35,839 bases of DNA from Candidatus Hodarchaeota archaeon (GTDB taxonomy: Archaea; Asgardarchaeota; Heimdallarchaeia; Hodarchaeales; Hodarchaeaceae), in NCBI GenBank assembly GCA_016839815.1, contig JAEOTM010000071.1:1-35839 (forward strand), given 5' to 3'. How positions within the stretch are numbered: the first letter of the stretch is position 1; each line of letters starts with the position of its first letter. The translations under genes were made by a program, and so were the position numbers. The notes below the pieces were generated by a model, which was not told where the DNA came from, did no database searches, and was given only the letters and a program-made list of their open reading frames with translations. Of this stretch, positions 1 to 8,167 are shown piece after piece.

Positions 1-216
1 GGTAAATCGTTTAATAATCCCTTCCTGTTCAAGACTCTTTACACGCTTTCGGACAGCCACATCGGACACTTTCAGAACTTTTGCTATATCAGTCCATTTC
101 TGACTAGAGTTCTCTAATAATAAATCTAATAGCTCTTCAATAATGATTGAATTTTTACGGTCCTTTACTTCGATACGTTGTGCCATAGCTAACTGATCCG
201 AATGTAGGTGGTTCAT
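1..216 (-). CDS. Partial Lrp/AsnC-type winged-helix regulator (N-terminal part)
   Basis: The frame runs off the left edge of the window, so only about 72 residues are seen. They form a helix-turn-helix of the Lrp/AsnC kind: a first segment EELLDLLLENSSQKWTDIAK, then a recognition region VSDVAVRKRVKSLEQEGIIK, which matches the usual pattern of Lrp-family DNA-binding domains. The ligand-binding RAM domain would lie outside the window. The start at 216 is preceded by AGGGA six bases upstream; a second in-frame ATG at 186 is possible but has no ribosome binding site. The gene diverges from ferritin across a nested inverted repeat, so it may control itself and ferritin; that link is inferred. Confidence 0.7.
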   Translation of the reverse strand, partial: MNHLHSDQLAMAQRIEVKDRKNSIIIEELLDLLLENSSQKWTDIAKVLKVSDVAVRKRVKSLEQEGIIKRFT

Positions 217-242
217 ATTTCCCTATGTTTACTTAGGAATAT

Positions 243-277
243 GTAGTTTTAGGTTCGAAATCCTAACCATGAACTAC
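243..277. promoter_or_regulatory. Nested inverted repeat between the regulator and ferritin genes
   Basis: GTAGTT (243-248) pairs with AACTAC (272-277), and directly inside it TTAGG (249-253) pairs with CCTAA (262-266) around TTCGAAAT. A 5-base bulge, CCATG, lies on the right arm. The TTAGG...CCTAA core is similar to the DtxR/IdeR iron box in bacteria, though its spacer is one base shorter. It lies in the divergent intergenic region upstream of a ferritin gene, so an operator is a reasonable guess. No binding protein can be assigned from sequence alone. Confidence 0.45.
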
Positions 278-385
278 TTTAGTTGAAAAAAAAAAGTGCG
301 GTTAGATATCAGCTTATACAAATTTAATGTGTAAACTACCTATCAATAGTTAAAACAATAAAAATTAATTAGAGGATGTATCAAA

Positions 386-883
386 ATGGCTTTAATTAGT
401 GAAAAATTTAATGATGCGTTAAACGCTCAAATTGGTGAGGAATTAAATTCCGCATATATTTACTTGTCAATGTCCAGTTGGTTAAAGGAAAATAACTTTA
501 ATAATTTAGGTGAATGGTTCTTTTCTCAGTATAATGAAGAATTAGCTCATGCTTACAAGTTTATGGACTATGTTGTTGAAACTGGTGGAACAGTAAAATT
601 ACCAGGATTCAATGCTCCAAAGAATGATTGGCAAAATGTCGAAGAAATAGTAAAAGCGGCATATGCCCATGAGCAACATATCACAGGCAAAATCAATGAA
701 CTAGTTGTATTAGCAGAAGAATTAAAAGATTATGGTCCACGTGAATTACTAACATGGTTTGTATCAGAGCAGATCGAAGAAGAATCATCTACAAGCGAAT
801 TGGTTGATCGTCAGGCTGCATTTCGTAATGATATGCTATTCGATCATCACACCCATCGCGTTAGCGAATCATCTGAAGAATAA
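386..883 (+). CDS. Ferritin (FtnA-like iron storage protein)
   Basis: A 165-residue four-helix ferritin of normal bacterial/archaeal FtnA length. It oxidises Fe(II) and stores it as ferric mineral inside a 24-subunit cage in the cytosol. Ferroxidase residues are visible by alignment with E. coli FtnA: E19 in GEELNSAY, Y26, E52 and H55 in NEELAH, the Glu in AHEQHI, and the SEQIEEE segment that supplies the Gln/Glu pair. The C-terminal tail is short, acidic and His-containing (DHHTHRVSESSEE). GAGGATG lies 8 bases before the ATG, which supports this start. The gene stands alone, diverges from an Lrp-type regulator and ends at a hairpin plus T-run. Confidence 0.93.
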   Translation: MALISEKFNDALNAQIGEELNSAYIYLSMSSWLKENNFNNLGEWFFSQYNEELAHAYKFMDYVVETGGTVKLPGFNAPKNDWQNVEEIVKAAYAHEQHITGKINELVVLAEELKDYGPRELLTWFVSEQIEEESSTSELVDRQAAFRNDMLFDHHTHRVSESSEE

Positions 884-894
884 AGAGACTATAA

Positions 895-931
895 CTGACT
901 TATTATTAAGTCAGTATTCCAATTTTTTTTT
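895..931 (+). terminator. Hairpin plus T9 tract after ferritin
   Basis: CTGACTTA (895-902) and TAAGTCAG (907-914) form a perfect 8-base stem with a TTAT loop, followed by nine Ts at 923-931. It lies 12 bases past the ferritin stop and just before the convergent helicase stop. The T-run fits archaeal termination; the stem could also affect the 3' end of the opposing transcript. Confidence 0.7.
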
Positions 932-943
932 AAATGAAGCTGC

Positions 944-2989
944 TCATTCGTATAGAAAGAGCTTAATTTCATCCACAAGTTTATTTAATGCTCTTTTCTC
1001 ATCTCGTGGGAGTAATAGATCTTGAACATGAGGTTCTATGACATCGTCAATAGATCTAGCTTCTGCAACGTCAAATTCATATTTGAGTTCCATAGGGTCA
1101 ATAATTAATTCAAAGAACTTAGCTACTTTTCCAGGACGTGTAGCCCTCCCAACACGTTGGATTTGCTCTCTTCGATTTTTTGTACCAGAAACAATGATAA
1201 TAGTGTCAGCCGGAGCATCGAATCCTTCATTCAACATTTTTACTAAAATGAGTGTATTTATTTCCCTCTGCCGAAACTTATCAAGGAGAATATTGAACTC
1301 TTTATCATTAAGAACAGTTTCTCCTGTTAATAAAGTGGTAGTGATTTTTCTTTCTTTTAAAAATTTGTGAAGGATTTTAGCATGATTAATACGACTAGTA
1401 AAAATCAGTGTTTGAGAGGTTAAGGGGGATTCCAACAATTTTTGGACTGCAAACATCTTATACCTTGATTCTCGCGAGACTTTCCCATAGGAAGACTTGC
1501 CTTTTTGGTTAATGATAGTTTTTTCTTCAGAAGTCAAAGGAATATGAATTCGCTCTGAGTAAATTGGTGCAATAAATCCCTCTCGAGCGAGTAAACCATA
1601 ATTTATTTTGTGAATAATGGGGCCCATGCAGCTCACAACTAGACTTGAGTGTAAGGTTTTTTCGATGGTTGCACTCAACGCCATCCGTCGTGGGATCTCT
1701 AAATCCACTGCAATATGACGAAATGTCTCGGCCTGAATATGATGTGATTCATCTGCGATTAGTAATCCAAATTTATCTGTAAAGAAACCTATCGTATCTT
1801 TTACCAGAATTTTATCTCTAGAAACTTTATCCATTTCTTTTTTCTCTAGCGCGTGGAAATCCTGTAAGTATTGAGCTAATAATTGAAATGTAGAAATGAC
1901 AATTTGATATTGCCGAAAGGCTTTCTTCTGTCCAGTAAATATCCCAATTTCAGCAGATTGAACTCCAATAAACTTTCCAATTTGATCTATCCATTGATCA
2001 ACCAATGCAAGATTTGGAACTAATATTAATGTTCGTTGTTTAATTTGTCGAATTGCATCAATACCGATAATAGTTTTACCTGCTCCAGTAGGTAATTGGA
2101 TTGTCCCAAATTCCTGATTTTCAAACCATTTATCAATGCCGGCCTGTTGGTAAGAACGAAGTTCATAATCGTGCTTCATCTCTGTTTTCCATACTTTCTT
2201 ACTTCGTGCTGGAGTAAATGGTGTATAATTCAAGTCGAAAATGGATCGTGCTTTAGACTCCTTGATACTATGCTCCACCATTCGCCAAAAATGATTCGCT
2301 CGAAAAGCTGCCCAATAAGCGACCTCAATCTCCCGTTCCTCAATTTGAGTGATACAAGGTAGATAGTCTGAATTAGGATCATCTTCGGATCGGATTGCCA
2401 TATACCTGGCAAAAATATCAAACAAAGTATGAAACCATGTGTTAAATGCTTTATTCCATTTAATTCTTAGTTTTTCATCTATCGATTCTACCGTGATTGA
2501 GTATTTTTTATGGCCTGTTTCTGCAAGTTCGTCTAGTTTTTCTTTTGTCTCTGGGCTGTATTTGATTGTCACACCAGTTCTTTGTAAGAGGTCAAGATCT
2601 TCCTGAATAAGATGAGGAAATTGGAGAATAAATTTTGTAGGACGATGGGTTCGTTTATGTTCCCAGTACCCATTGTGCTTTCGCCAATTACGTTCCCAAA
2701 TTCGAAATTGCTCCCCTACCCAGGGAGTATAAAAAAATTTCCTATCATATTCCTCTGAATCTTCTTCCTTCTTGAGATATTCGAAATAATCCTCTACGTT
2801 TAAACTACGTGACCGTTCTTTCTTATAATGGGAACGTCGAATAGGGATCCATGCATTAATTTGTGTAAAGGGATACCAGGGGAAATCAACCATGAAACTA
2901 AAGTCATCTTGAATTTTTATCTGGAACTCATTCTTTTGTGAAGTAATGAAGTTTATCCAAGCTTCTTCTGTGACTGATGCACCTTCCAT
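944..2989 (-). CDS. SF2 DEAD/DEAH-type helicase, XPB/Rad25-like
   Basis: A 681-residue superfamily 2 helicase (from the first ATG). Residues about 277-290 hold an RSYQQAGIDKW entry motif, then Walker A LPTGAGKT (299-306), motif II DESHH (413-417), motif III SAT (439-441) and motif VI QRVGRATRPGK near 620. The RVGRATRPGK type of motif VI is common in XPB and ResIII-like helicases. This suggests ATP-dependent remodelling of DNA in repair or transcription. The first 260 residues are rich in Trp and Tyr and I do not recognise them. The same frame stays open upstream to 3160 and encodes a zinc-finger-like segment, so the true N-terminus may lie at about 3139 (see separate entry). No nuclease partner such as Bax1 lies next to it. 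Confidence 0.88.
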   Translation of the reverse strand: MEGASVTEEAWINFITSQKNEFQIKIQDDFSFMVDFPWYPFTQINAWIPIRRSHYKKERSRSLNVEDYFEYLKKEEDSEEYDRKFFYTPWVGEQFRIWERNWRKHNGYWEHKRTHRPTKFILQFPHLIQEDLDLLQRTGVTIKYSPETKEKLDELAETGHKKYSITVESIDEKLRIKWNKAFNTWFHTLFDIFARYMAIRSEDDPNSDYLPCITQIEEREIEVAYWAAFRANHFWRMVEHSIKESKARSIFDLNYTPFTPARSKKVWKTEMKHDYELRSYQQAGIDKWFENQEFGTIQLPTGAGKTIIGIDAIRQIKQRTLILVPNLALVDQWIDQIGKFIGVQSAEIGIFTGQKKAFRQYQIVISTFQLLAQYLQDFHALEKKEMDKVSRDKILVKDTIGFFTDKFGLLIADESHHIQAETFRHIAVDLEIPRRMALSATIEKTLHSSLVVSCMGPIIHKINYGLLAREGFIAPIYSERIHIPLTSEEKTIINQKGKSSYGKVSRESRYKMFAVQKLLESPLTSQTLIFTSRINHAKILHKFLKERKITTTLLTGETVLNDKEFNILLDKFRQREINTLILVKMLNEGFDAPADTIIIVSGTKNRREQIQRVGRATRPGKVAKFFELIIDPMELKYEFDVAEARSIDDVIEPHVQDLLLPRDEKRALNKLVDEIKLFLYE

Positions 2990-3139
2990 TCTTGGACTTT
3001 GTTTTCCACGTAATCCTAAGTTTGGGGATGAACATACATGTGTTCTAATTTTATGCCGACACAGGGGAGCAGAACATTTACTACAACGGTAAATCTTTGC
3101 ACCTGCTTCTGCGCATTCATTACAAATTTCTAAGCTAAT
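2990..3139 (-). other. Open N-terminal extension of the helicase encoding a zinc-finger motif
   Basis: Upstream of the helicase ATG the same frame is open for another 57 codons to a TAA at 3161-3163. It encodes a Cys/His pattern: C-N-E-C, then eight residues, C-S-K-C, then C-R-H, then an H-V-C end. This is a B-box or zinc-ribbon-like spacing and is very unlikely in non-coding DNA. There is no ATG, GTG or TTG in frame. ATT codons at 3142 and 3139 follow GAGGG at 3146-3150, and 3139 has a 6-base spacing, so a non-standard ATT start is the simplest reading. A start lost by mutation or a sequence error remains possible. Confidence 0.55.
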
Positions 3140-3373
3140 AATAAGCCCTCGTATGGCTGGTTAAGAGATTTTAAGTTGTTTTTTATGTGAATTAAGTATT
3201 GTCTGTTCCAGATTATTAGAGATATACTCTTATTTAGTAAAAAATGGTAAGTAACGACACATCTTATAATTTCTGAAAAAATCCCTCTGTTTTCTCTCTC
3301 CTTATGGGAAAATTAAATATTTTTCGTTATTGTACTCCCTTCTGAAGAATGTCATAAGAAATATTTTAGGATA

Positions 3374-5590
3374 TTAATTTTTGGGAAATGTAAGGAGAAT
3401 TTCTGTTCCCAATCCCTTTCCTTTACTATAAGCGATTATTGATCCTCCATGAGAGTTCATGATTTCTCTAGAAAGGTACAGGCCGATTCCTGTCCCTTGT
3501 GTAGAGTATTCTGTTTCAATAGTAACGAATTGCTCAAAAATTTTTTCTAAATCCTTGGAATCGATACCTGCCCCGTTATCAGTTATATTGACCTCAATAC
3601 TCTTTTTTAAATTTTTAATTTGCACTTTTATTATCCTACCGTCCTTTGAACTATTTTTTATAGCATTATCAATGACATTGTCAAAAACCTGTTGAATTCT
3701 GTCACTATCAAGCTCATAGAGCTCGGGAGTACCTTCAATAAAGTTTTCAAAAGTAAAATCGAATTGATCACCAATTAAATTCTGATAAGGAGTAAGTATT
3801 TTTGTGATAAACTCTCTAAAATCTGTGGGTTCAAGATTGATCTGAAATAACCCTCGTTCTAATTGAGTAATTGCCTGACTATCAGAGATTAATCGTTCTA
3901 AACGGTAAAGGTTTTTTGTGACGATTGAGAATACATCATCTATTTGCTTGGCACTCATAGAATCGATTTTTTTCTGTAAAAATTCATTATACCCAAATAA
4001 CACGGTTAAGGGTGTTCTTAATTCATGATTAACCATTCTAATGAAATTATCACGCCTTTTCTGTAACTCAATTCTGATTTCTTCAGCCTGTTTTCTTTCT
4101 TCAACGTTTCTAAATATACCGATGTGAAATTTTTTGTCTTCAAGAGTTACTGGAGAGACATTGATATCAGCGTGAAAAAGGGTTCCATCTTTCTTTCGTA
4201 AGGGGATTTCTGTTGCAGATGTCAAGTTTTGTTGGTTGATCTCTATCATATCTTCTTCATAATTTTTATAAATTTGATCCTGACGTAGATCTGCTAAAAC
4301 TAAGGCATTTACTTCCTCCTGAGAGTATCCAAACATGTTACAAAAGGATTGATTAGCAAGGAATATTTCTCCGTCTTCAGGATTAACAAGTATTATTCCA
4401 TCAGTAACGTTATCAAAGATGGTTTTAAACCGTTTTTCTGACTCTCTTAGCTCTTTTTCGGTCATTTTGAGGTCAGTGATATCTAGAACAGATGCCGTTG
4501 ATTTAGCAGAAACTCCTTCCTCAATATTCCAATTCGCTCTTAATAATACCCATAGTTTTCTTCCAGATTTCGTCACAACTTGGTATTCTACCGTTTCGTC
4601 TATTTCCTCATTCGTAAGAAGCTTAGCTGATCTTTTCAACCAGATTTCCTTACTTTCCTCCGTCAACAATTCATAAAGGTTTAGAGAAGAAACCTCTTCT
4701 GCAGTAAATTCGAAAAGGTCTAGGAGAAGATCATTTGCAAATACAATCTGCGTTTTACCACTCGTGAAATCAAATTCAATTTCATAAATTCCTGTTGGTG
4801 CCTTTTTAACAAGCTGACGATAGCGCTGTTCACTTTCTTGGAGAGCTGTCTGAATTTTTTTCATATGAGAAATATCAAGAATTACTCCCCTCAAACCTAC
4901 AGGCTTTCCTTCTCTGAATATCGGACTAGAATAAATCAGTACAGGGAACTTTTTTCCATTTTTGTGGACAGCTGTGAATTCATGGTCATCGAATACCTCT
5001 CCTTTCATTATTCTGTCAATATTTGACCGAATTCGTGCCATATCTTCTGGTACAAACAGATGTGAAACATTGATCCCCAGCTTTAGTTCTTCTAGAATAT
5101 ACCCAAAAGTATCTAGACCTTTTTGATTAGCATAAGTTATCCTGCCAGCTGTATCGAGTTCAAAAACCGTTTGCGGTAATAATTCTGCTAATTCTTTTTT
5201 ACTTTGCTCACTATACTTTAATTGAATATCAAGAGCTTCTGCATGTAGGTACTGCCGGTAAAAACCGTAAATACCTAATAACGTACCAGTAAAAAAGAAA
5301 ATCATGTCAATATCATCAATGAAGTCAAGAGAAATCCATGTAACCGAATCAGGTGCGAATAATTCTTGAAAATCTTGCATTATATCAAAAAATACTGGTA
5401 TTAGGAGTAGACACAATCCAACAAGTGCCCAAGGTCCAGCACCGTGTCTAAAGGCGACATTTCTTTTCATACTATAATAAATGACAATTACAAGAGTGAA
5501 GATTAGGATAAAAGTGGCAATTTCTAAAATAAAATCAAAAAATTGAACGGGAGAAAGGCCTACTACTGTTAAGAATGAGTTTTGGGTCAT
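3374..5590 (-). CDS. Membrane-bound sensor histidine kinase with three PAS domains
   Basis: A 738-residue kinase. Three hydrophobic helices occupy about residues 15-40, 52-70 and 92-112. Three PAS domains follow at roughly 130-245, 255-375 and 385-500, each ending in the usual PAC-type strand. The HisKA segment MVNHELRTPL places the phospho-acceptor at about H522. The ATPase domain shows the N box (DNVIDNAIKN), G1 (DNGAG) and G2 (GTGIGLYLS) in normal spacing to the C-terminus. It would sense a ligand or redox signal through PAS domains, most of them cytosolic. No response regulator is encoded in the window, so it is an orphan here; its partner is unknown. Confidence 0.93.
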   Translation of the reverse strand: MTQNSFLTVVGLSPVQFFDFILEIATFILIFTLVIVIYYSMKRNVAFRHGAGPWALVGLCLLLIPVFFDIMQDFQELFAPDSVTWISLDFIDDIDMIFFFTGTLLGIYGFYRQYLHAEALDIQLKYSEQSKKELAELLPQTVFELDTAGRITYANQKGLDTFGYILEELKLGINVSHLFVPEDMARIRSNIDRIMKGEVFDDHEFTAVHKNGKKFPVLIYSSPIFREGKPVGLRGVILDISHMKKIQTALQESEQRYRQLVKKAPTGIYEIEFDFTSGKTQIVFANDLLLDLFEFTAEEVSSLNLYELLTEESKEIWLKRSAKLLTNEEIDETVEYQVVTKSGRKLWVLLRANWNIEEGVSAKSTASVLDITDLKMTEKELRESEKRFKTIFDNVTDGIILVNPEDGEIFLANQSFCNMFGYSQEEVNALVLADLRQDQIYKNYEEDMIEINQQNLTSATEIPLRKKDGTLFHADINVSPVTLEDKKFHIGIFRNVEERKQAEEIRIELQKRRDNFIRMVNHELRTPLTVLFGYNEFLQKKIDSMSAKQIDDVFSIVTKNLYRLERLISDSQAITQLERGLFQINLEPTDFREFITKILTPYQNLIGDQFDFTFENFIEGTPELYELDSDRIQQVFDNVIDNAIKNSSKDGRIIKVQIKNLKKSIEVNITDNGAGIDSKDLEKIFEQFVTIETEYSTQGTGIGLYLSREIMNSHGGSIIAYSKGKGLGTEILLTFPKN

Positions 5591-5728
5591 TTTTAGAGCT
5601 GCACCCTTTAGATATATCAGGAATCTATTTCATCTCAGTTAATGTATGATTTTCGATTCCATGATTGAGTACTGATACCTAATCGAACCGCTCTTACTAT
5701 TTATTCACTTCGAAATAAAGGGAATATT

Positions 5729-6706
5729 TCACTCGTTTTCTAGAGCAGAGCCACATGTTTCACAAAACCGGTCTTCTTTAAGAACCATTTCACCACATTG
5801 TGAACAGTAGCGAAGAAAATCGTTAATTTGAACATCTGGAACGGTCATAAATTGTTCTAACGAAGCTTGAGCTCGTTCACCTGCTCTTCTTCTAACAGTG
5901 GCCATGTTGATAGTTTCTAGCTTCTTGAGGGGTTGCTTCAATAAGATAGCTAATTGGCGGGCATTAGCTGGTGCAGATCCCGCAGGATGATTATTAAAAT
6001 AAGTAAATATTTCTTTAGTAGCCTGGTCTTTGAGAGCTTCTATCTTCTCTTTCCAGACCAGTAATTCTTTCCGAGAATATAGGTAACGATACCATAATTT
6101 CAATCCATGACCATGGAGACGAATATATGAGAAATCAGCTGTAACAGGAGTAATAGGTGGTAAAAGAGGTTCATCCACAATGCAATAGGCAGCATTAAAT
6201 TTTGCTAGTAAGCTGATGGTTCGATTTACATGGGTTTTTCGAACCCAAGTTTTCTCTCGAAATTCTACAGCCAATTTTAATTCTGAAGGCCAATGTCTAA
6301 GGAATACAGCGAGTGCCTGTCGATTTTCATCTGAGAACTTAGGAGGAAGCTGAAGCAAGGCTGGACCCATTTTTTCTCGTAATCCAGTGGACATCGTATC
6401 TAGGAACCGTTCGAGATCTGAGTGAAAATCAATAAGGCGTTTTTCGTGGGTGATAAGTTTGGGAATTTTGAATGCAAATAAAAAATTGTCTGGAACCTGT
6501 TTTTCCCATCTTCGTACTACATTTAAGCGGGGAAAATGATAGAAACTTGTATTAATCTCTACAGTAGAGAAAACTTCCGAATACCAGGCAAGGCGCTGTT
6601 GTTCAGTGAGGATGGAGGGATAGAAAGCGATTTGGGTTTTTTCATTACGGGCATGCCAATCAGAATATCCAAAACCTGAGGTTCCAATTAATACTTTCGC
6701 AGTCAC
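5729..6706 (-). CDS. DUF72 (YecE family) protein with C-terminal zinc ribbon
   Basis: 325 residues. The first 245 or so match the DUF72/YecE TIM-barrel family: start IGTSGFGYSDW, then FYSTVEINTSFYHFP-like spacing, PDNFLFAFKIPKLITH, LLQLPPKF, AVEFREKTW and a YIRLHG strand. The biochemical role of this family is not settled. After residue about 295 a zinc ribbon is added: CSQCGE...CETCGSAL, two CxxC pairs 13 residues apart. The ribbon suggests nucleic-acid or protein contact in this archaeal version. The stop is followed by a 138-base gap before the kinase stop region, and the upstream gene stops 18 bases away, so it may be the last gene of a minus-strand operon. Confidence 0.88.
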   Translation of the reverse strand: MTAKVLIGTSGFGYSDWHARNEKTQIAFYPSILTEQQRLAWYSEVFSTVEINTSFYHFPRLNVVRRWEKQVPDNFLFAFKIPKLITHEKRLIDFHSDLERFLDTMSTGLREKMGPALLQLPPKFSDENRQALAVFLRHWPSELKLAVEFREKTWVRKTHVNRTISLLAKFNAAYCIVDEPLLPPITPVTADFSYIRLHGHGLKLWYRYLYSRKELLVWKEKIEALKDQATKEIFTYFNNHPAGSAPANARQLAILLKQPLKKLETINMATVRRRAGERAQASLEQFMTVPDVQINDFLRYCSQCGEMVLKEDRFCETCGSALENE

Positions 6707-6724
6707 TAGATCAGCCCAAATAGG

Positions 6725-6922
6725 TTATTTTGTTTCACTTTCTTGTTGGAGATGAAAAATTGAGCCAGAAATCGTAAAGGCCATACCAATCATTCCATAA
6801 ACAATAATTCTTGTTGACTCTAACACTGTAAGATCATATCCACCTGCTGTAATATCACTGAGTGCAAGGATAAAGAACAGGACTCCAATCGCCCAACAAA
6901 TGACATCTTGTCCATTAACCAT
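6725..6922 (-). CDS. Small two-helix membrane protein (paralogue A)
   Basis: About 65 residues from ATG 6922, with a GAGAGGAG ribosome binding site five bases upstream that decides this start over a TTG at 6937. Two hydrophobic helices: CWAIGVLFFILAL and ARIIVYGMIGMAFTISGSIF-like, the second ending in a short polar tail. It is clearly similar to the small protein at 7824-8039: both share CW, FF.AL, R..IVYG..G.A.TISGSIFH. The ribosome binding site overlaps the stop of the surface protein gene upstream, so the two genes are translationally linked. Function is not known. Confidence 0.7.
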   Translation of the reverse strand: MVNGQDVICWAIGVLFFILALSDITAGGYDLTVLESTRIIVYGMIGMAFTISGSIFHLQQESETK

Positions 6923-6933
6923 TTTTGCTCCTC

Positions 6934-7734
6934 TCAAATCCTACTTCTTCGTCTCCTATAAAAGAGAAATACTGCACCTATAGCTAGTACAACTCCAACG
7001 GTATCAATGGAAGTTATATCAGGACTTGTAGTCGGAGAAGTTGAATCTCCTTCGGTTGGGTTTAGAGTCTCCGTCGTCGTTAACGTTGTGGAACTTTGGG
7101 GAATATCAGTCTCAACTGTTGGATTCAGGGAAACCTGATAAGCTATACCTGCGAAACGGTGAAGTAAAATTGAGTATTGACCAGCAGACTCATTTTCATA
7201 ATGCCAGAATGCAATATCAATGGAATCCGTCAATTGCAGACCTAAATCAGCTAGTAAAAAGTAATATTCCACCGTCCGATTGGTGCTAATGTCAATTGCT
7301 ACAGAGTTCTGATAGTCTACATATTCGGGATTTGTTTTATTATTCAAGAAACTAGTTAAATTCCTTCCAGGAAAGATAGCTGAAAATGACCAGAATGGAT
7401 ATGTCTCGTACACGATCTGATACATAAGTATGTAAATCTCATTACTCGGTGTACGTATGGTAATATTGCCCATCAGAGATTTCCAGTAATCAAGTGGAGC
7501 AGCATAGTCCAAACGAATAAATAAGGTCGTATCATTTGCCGCTACAAATCCTTTTTGGATATCAATCCAGTATTCTGGATGAATATCTTCCTCTTCGAAG
7601 ATTGGTGTAATCCCATTCCAATCTGAGAAATCACCATCAATATTAATAGTTATTCCACTTCCCATACTTGGGGATACCAAGCTACTAATGATTAGAAGTA
7701 GCAATCCAAGATGTAAACTTGTTTTCTTCTTCAT
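6934..7734 (-). CDS. Surface protein with CBM9/DOMON-like domain, Ser/Thr stalk and C-terminal membrane anchor
   Basis: The start at 7734 is chosen because AGGAGGAG lies seven bases upstream; this gives a clean signal peptide (MKKKTSLHLGLLLLIISSL). The mature protein opens with INIDGDFSDW, typical of carbohydrate-binding family 9/DOMON-like beta-sandwich domains, and has several N-glycosylation sequons (NDT, NIT, NLT, NRT, NES). A Ser/Thr/Pro-rich stalk (about residues 205-240) leads to one membrane helix and an RRRRSR tail, so it should be anchored outside the cell. The 3' end overlaps the ribosome binding site of the next small membrane protein, and a paralogue of that protein lies just upstream. 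The ligand is unknown. Confidence 0.75.
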   Translation of the reverse strand: MKKKTSLHLGLLLLIISSLVSPSMGSGITINIDGDFSDWNGITPIFEEEDIHPEYWIDIQKGFVAANDTTLFIRLDYAAPLDYWKSLMGNITIRTPSNEIYILMYQIVYETYPFWSFSAIFPGRNLTSFLNNKTNPEYVDYQNSVAIDISTNRTVEYYFLLADLGLQLTDSIDIAFWHYENESAGQYSILLHRFAGIAYQVSLNPTVETDIPQSSTTLTTTETLNPTEGDSTSPTTSPDITSIDTVGVVLAIGAVFLFYRRRRSRI

Positions 7735-7823
7735 TATTTCTCCTCCTGTATTTGTCAAAACTTCCAGTTAAAAATATTCAGATGACAGACTGAGTTCAAA
7801 TGATCTCAATGCAGTTCACAATC

Positions 7824-8039
7824 TCACTCTGGGTTATGAGTATGGAATATTGACCCTGAAATTGTTAATGCAAGACCAACGAGTCCATATACAATGACAG
7901 TCGCTAGCTCACGAACTTCAATTGGATCCAATTGTGTGGAGTCTGCACCAATTCTATTTGCCGTAAAAAGAGCAAAGAGAAAGAATATTCCTCCAAGAAT
8001 CCAGCAGAATGTTTCTTTTATCATCCATTCACTCACCAA
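7824..8039 (-). CDS. Small two-helix membrane protein (paralogue B)
   Basis: Up to 71 residues from a TTG at 8039; GTG at 8036 and ATG at 8024 are alternatives, and ATG 8024 has GGTGAG seven bases upstream. Two hydrophobic helices, FCWILGGIFFLFALF and VIVYGLVGLALTISGSIF, match the paralogue at 6725-6922 in order and spacing, ending at the same SGSIFH motif. The two copies bracket the surface protein gene on the same strand, suggesting one co-transcribed unit with duplicated membrane partners. No function can be given. Confidence 0.65.
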   Translation of the reverse strand: MVSEWMIKETFCWILGGIFFLFALFTANRIGADSTQLDPIEVRELATVIVYGLVGLALTISGSIFHTHNPE

Positions 8040-8167
8040 GTGTTGTTACGCCTCCTTCGGTCTCCTGATTTATTAAGCTTAATCTATCGGAATGTCAGAT
8101 TTTGTCACAATCCCCATTTTCGTCATTTTCATTGATGTCTCTGACTGTATCAGAGTAATTAGCTCAG

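Noticed and set aside
249..266. T-arm-like sequence (TTAGG TTCGAAAT CCTAA) suggesting a tRNA
   Set aside because: The loop is eight bases, not seven, and there is no acceptor, D or anticodon arm around it. It is better read as part of an inverted repeat.
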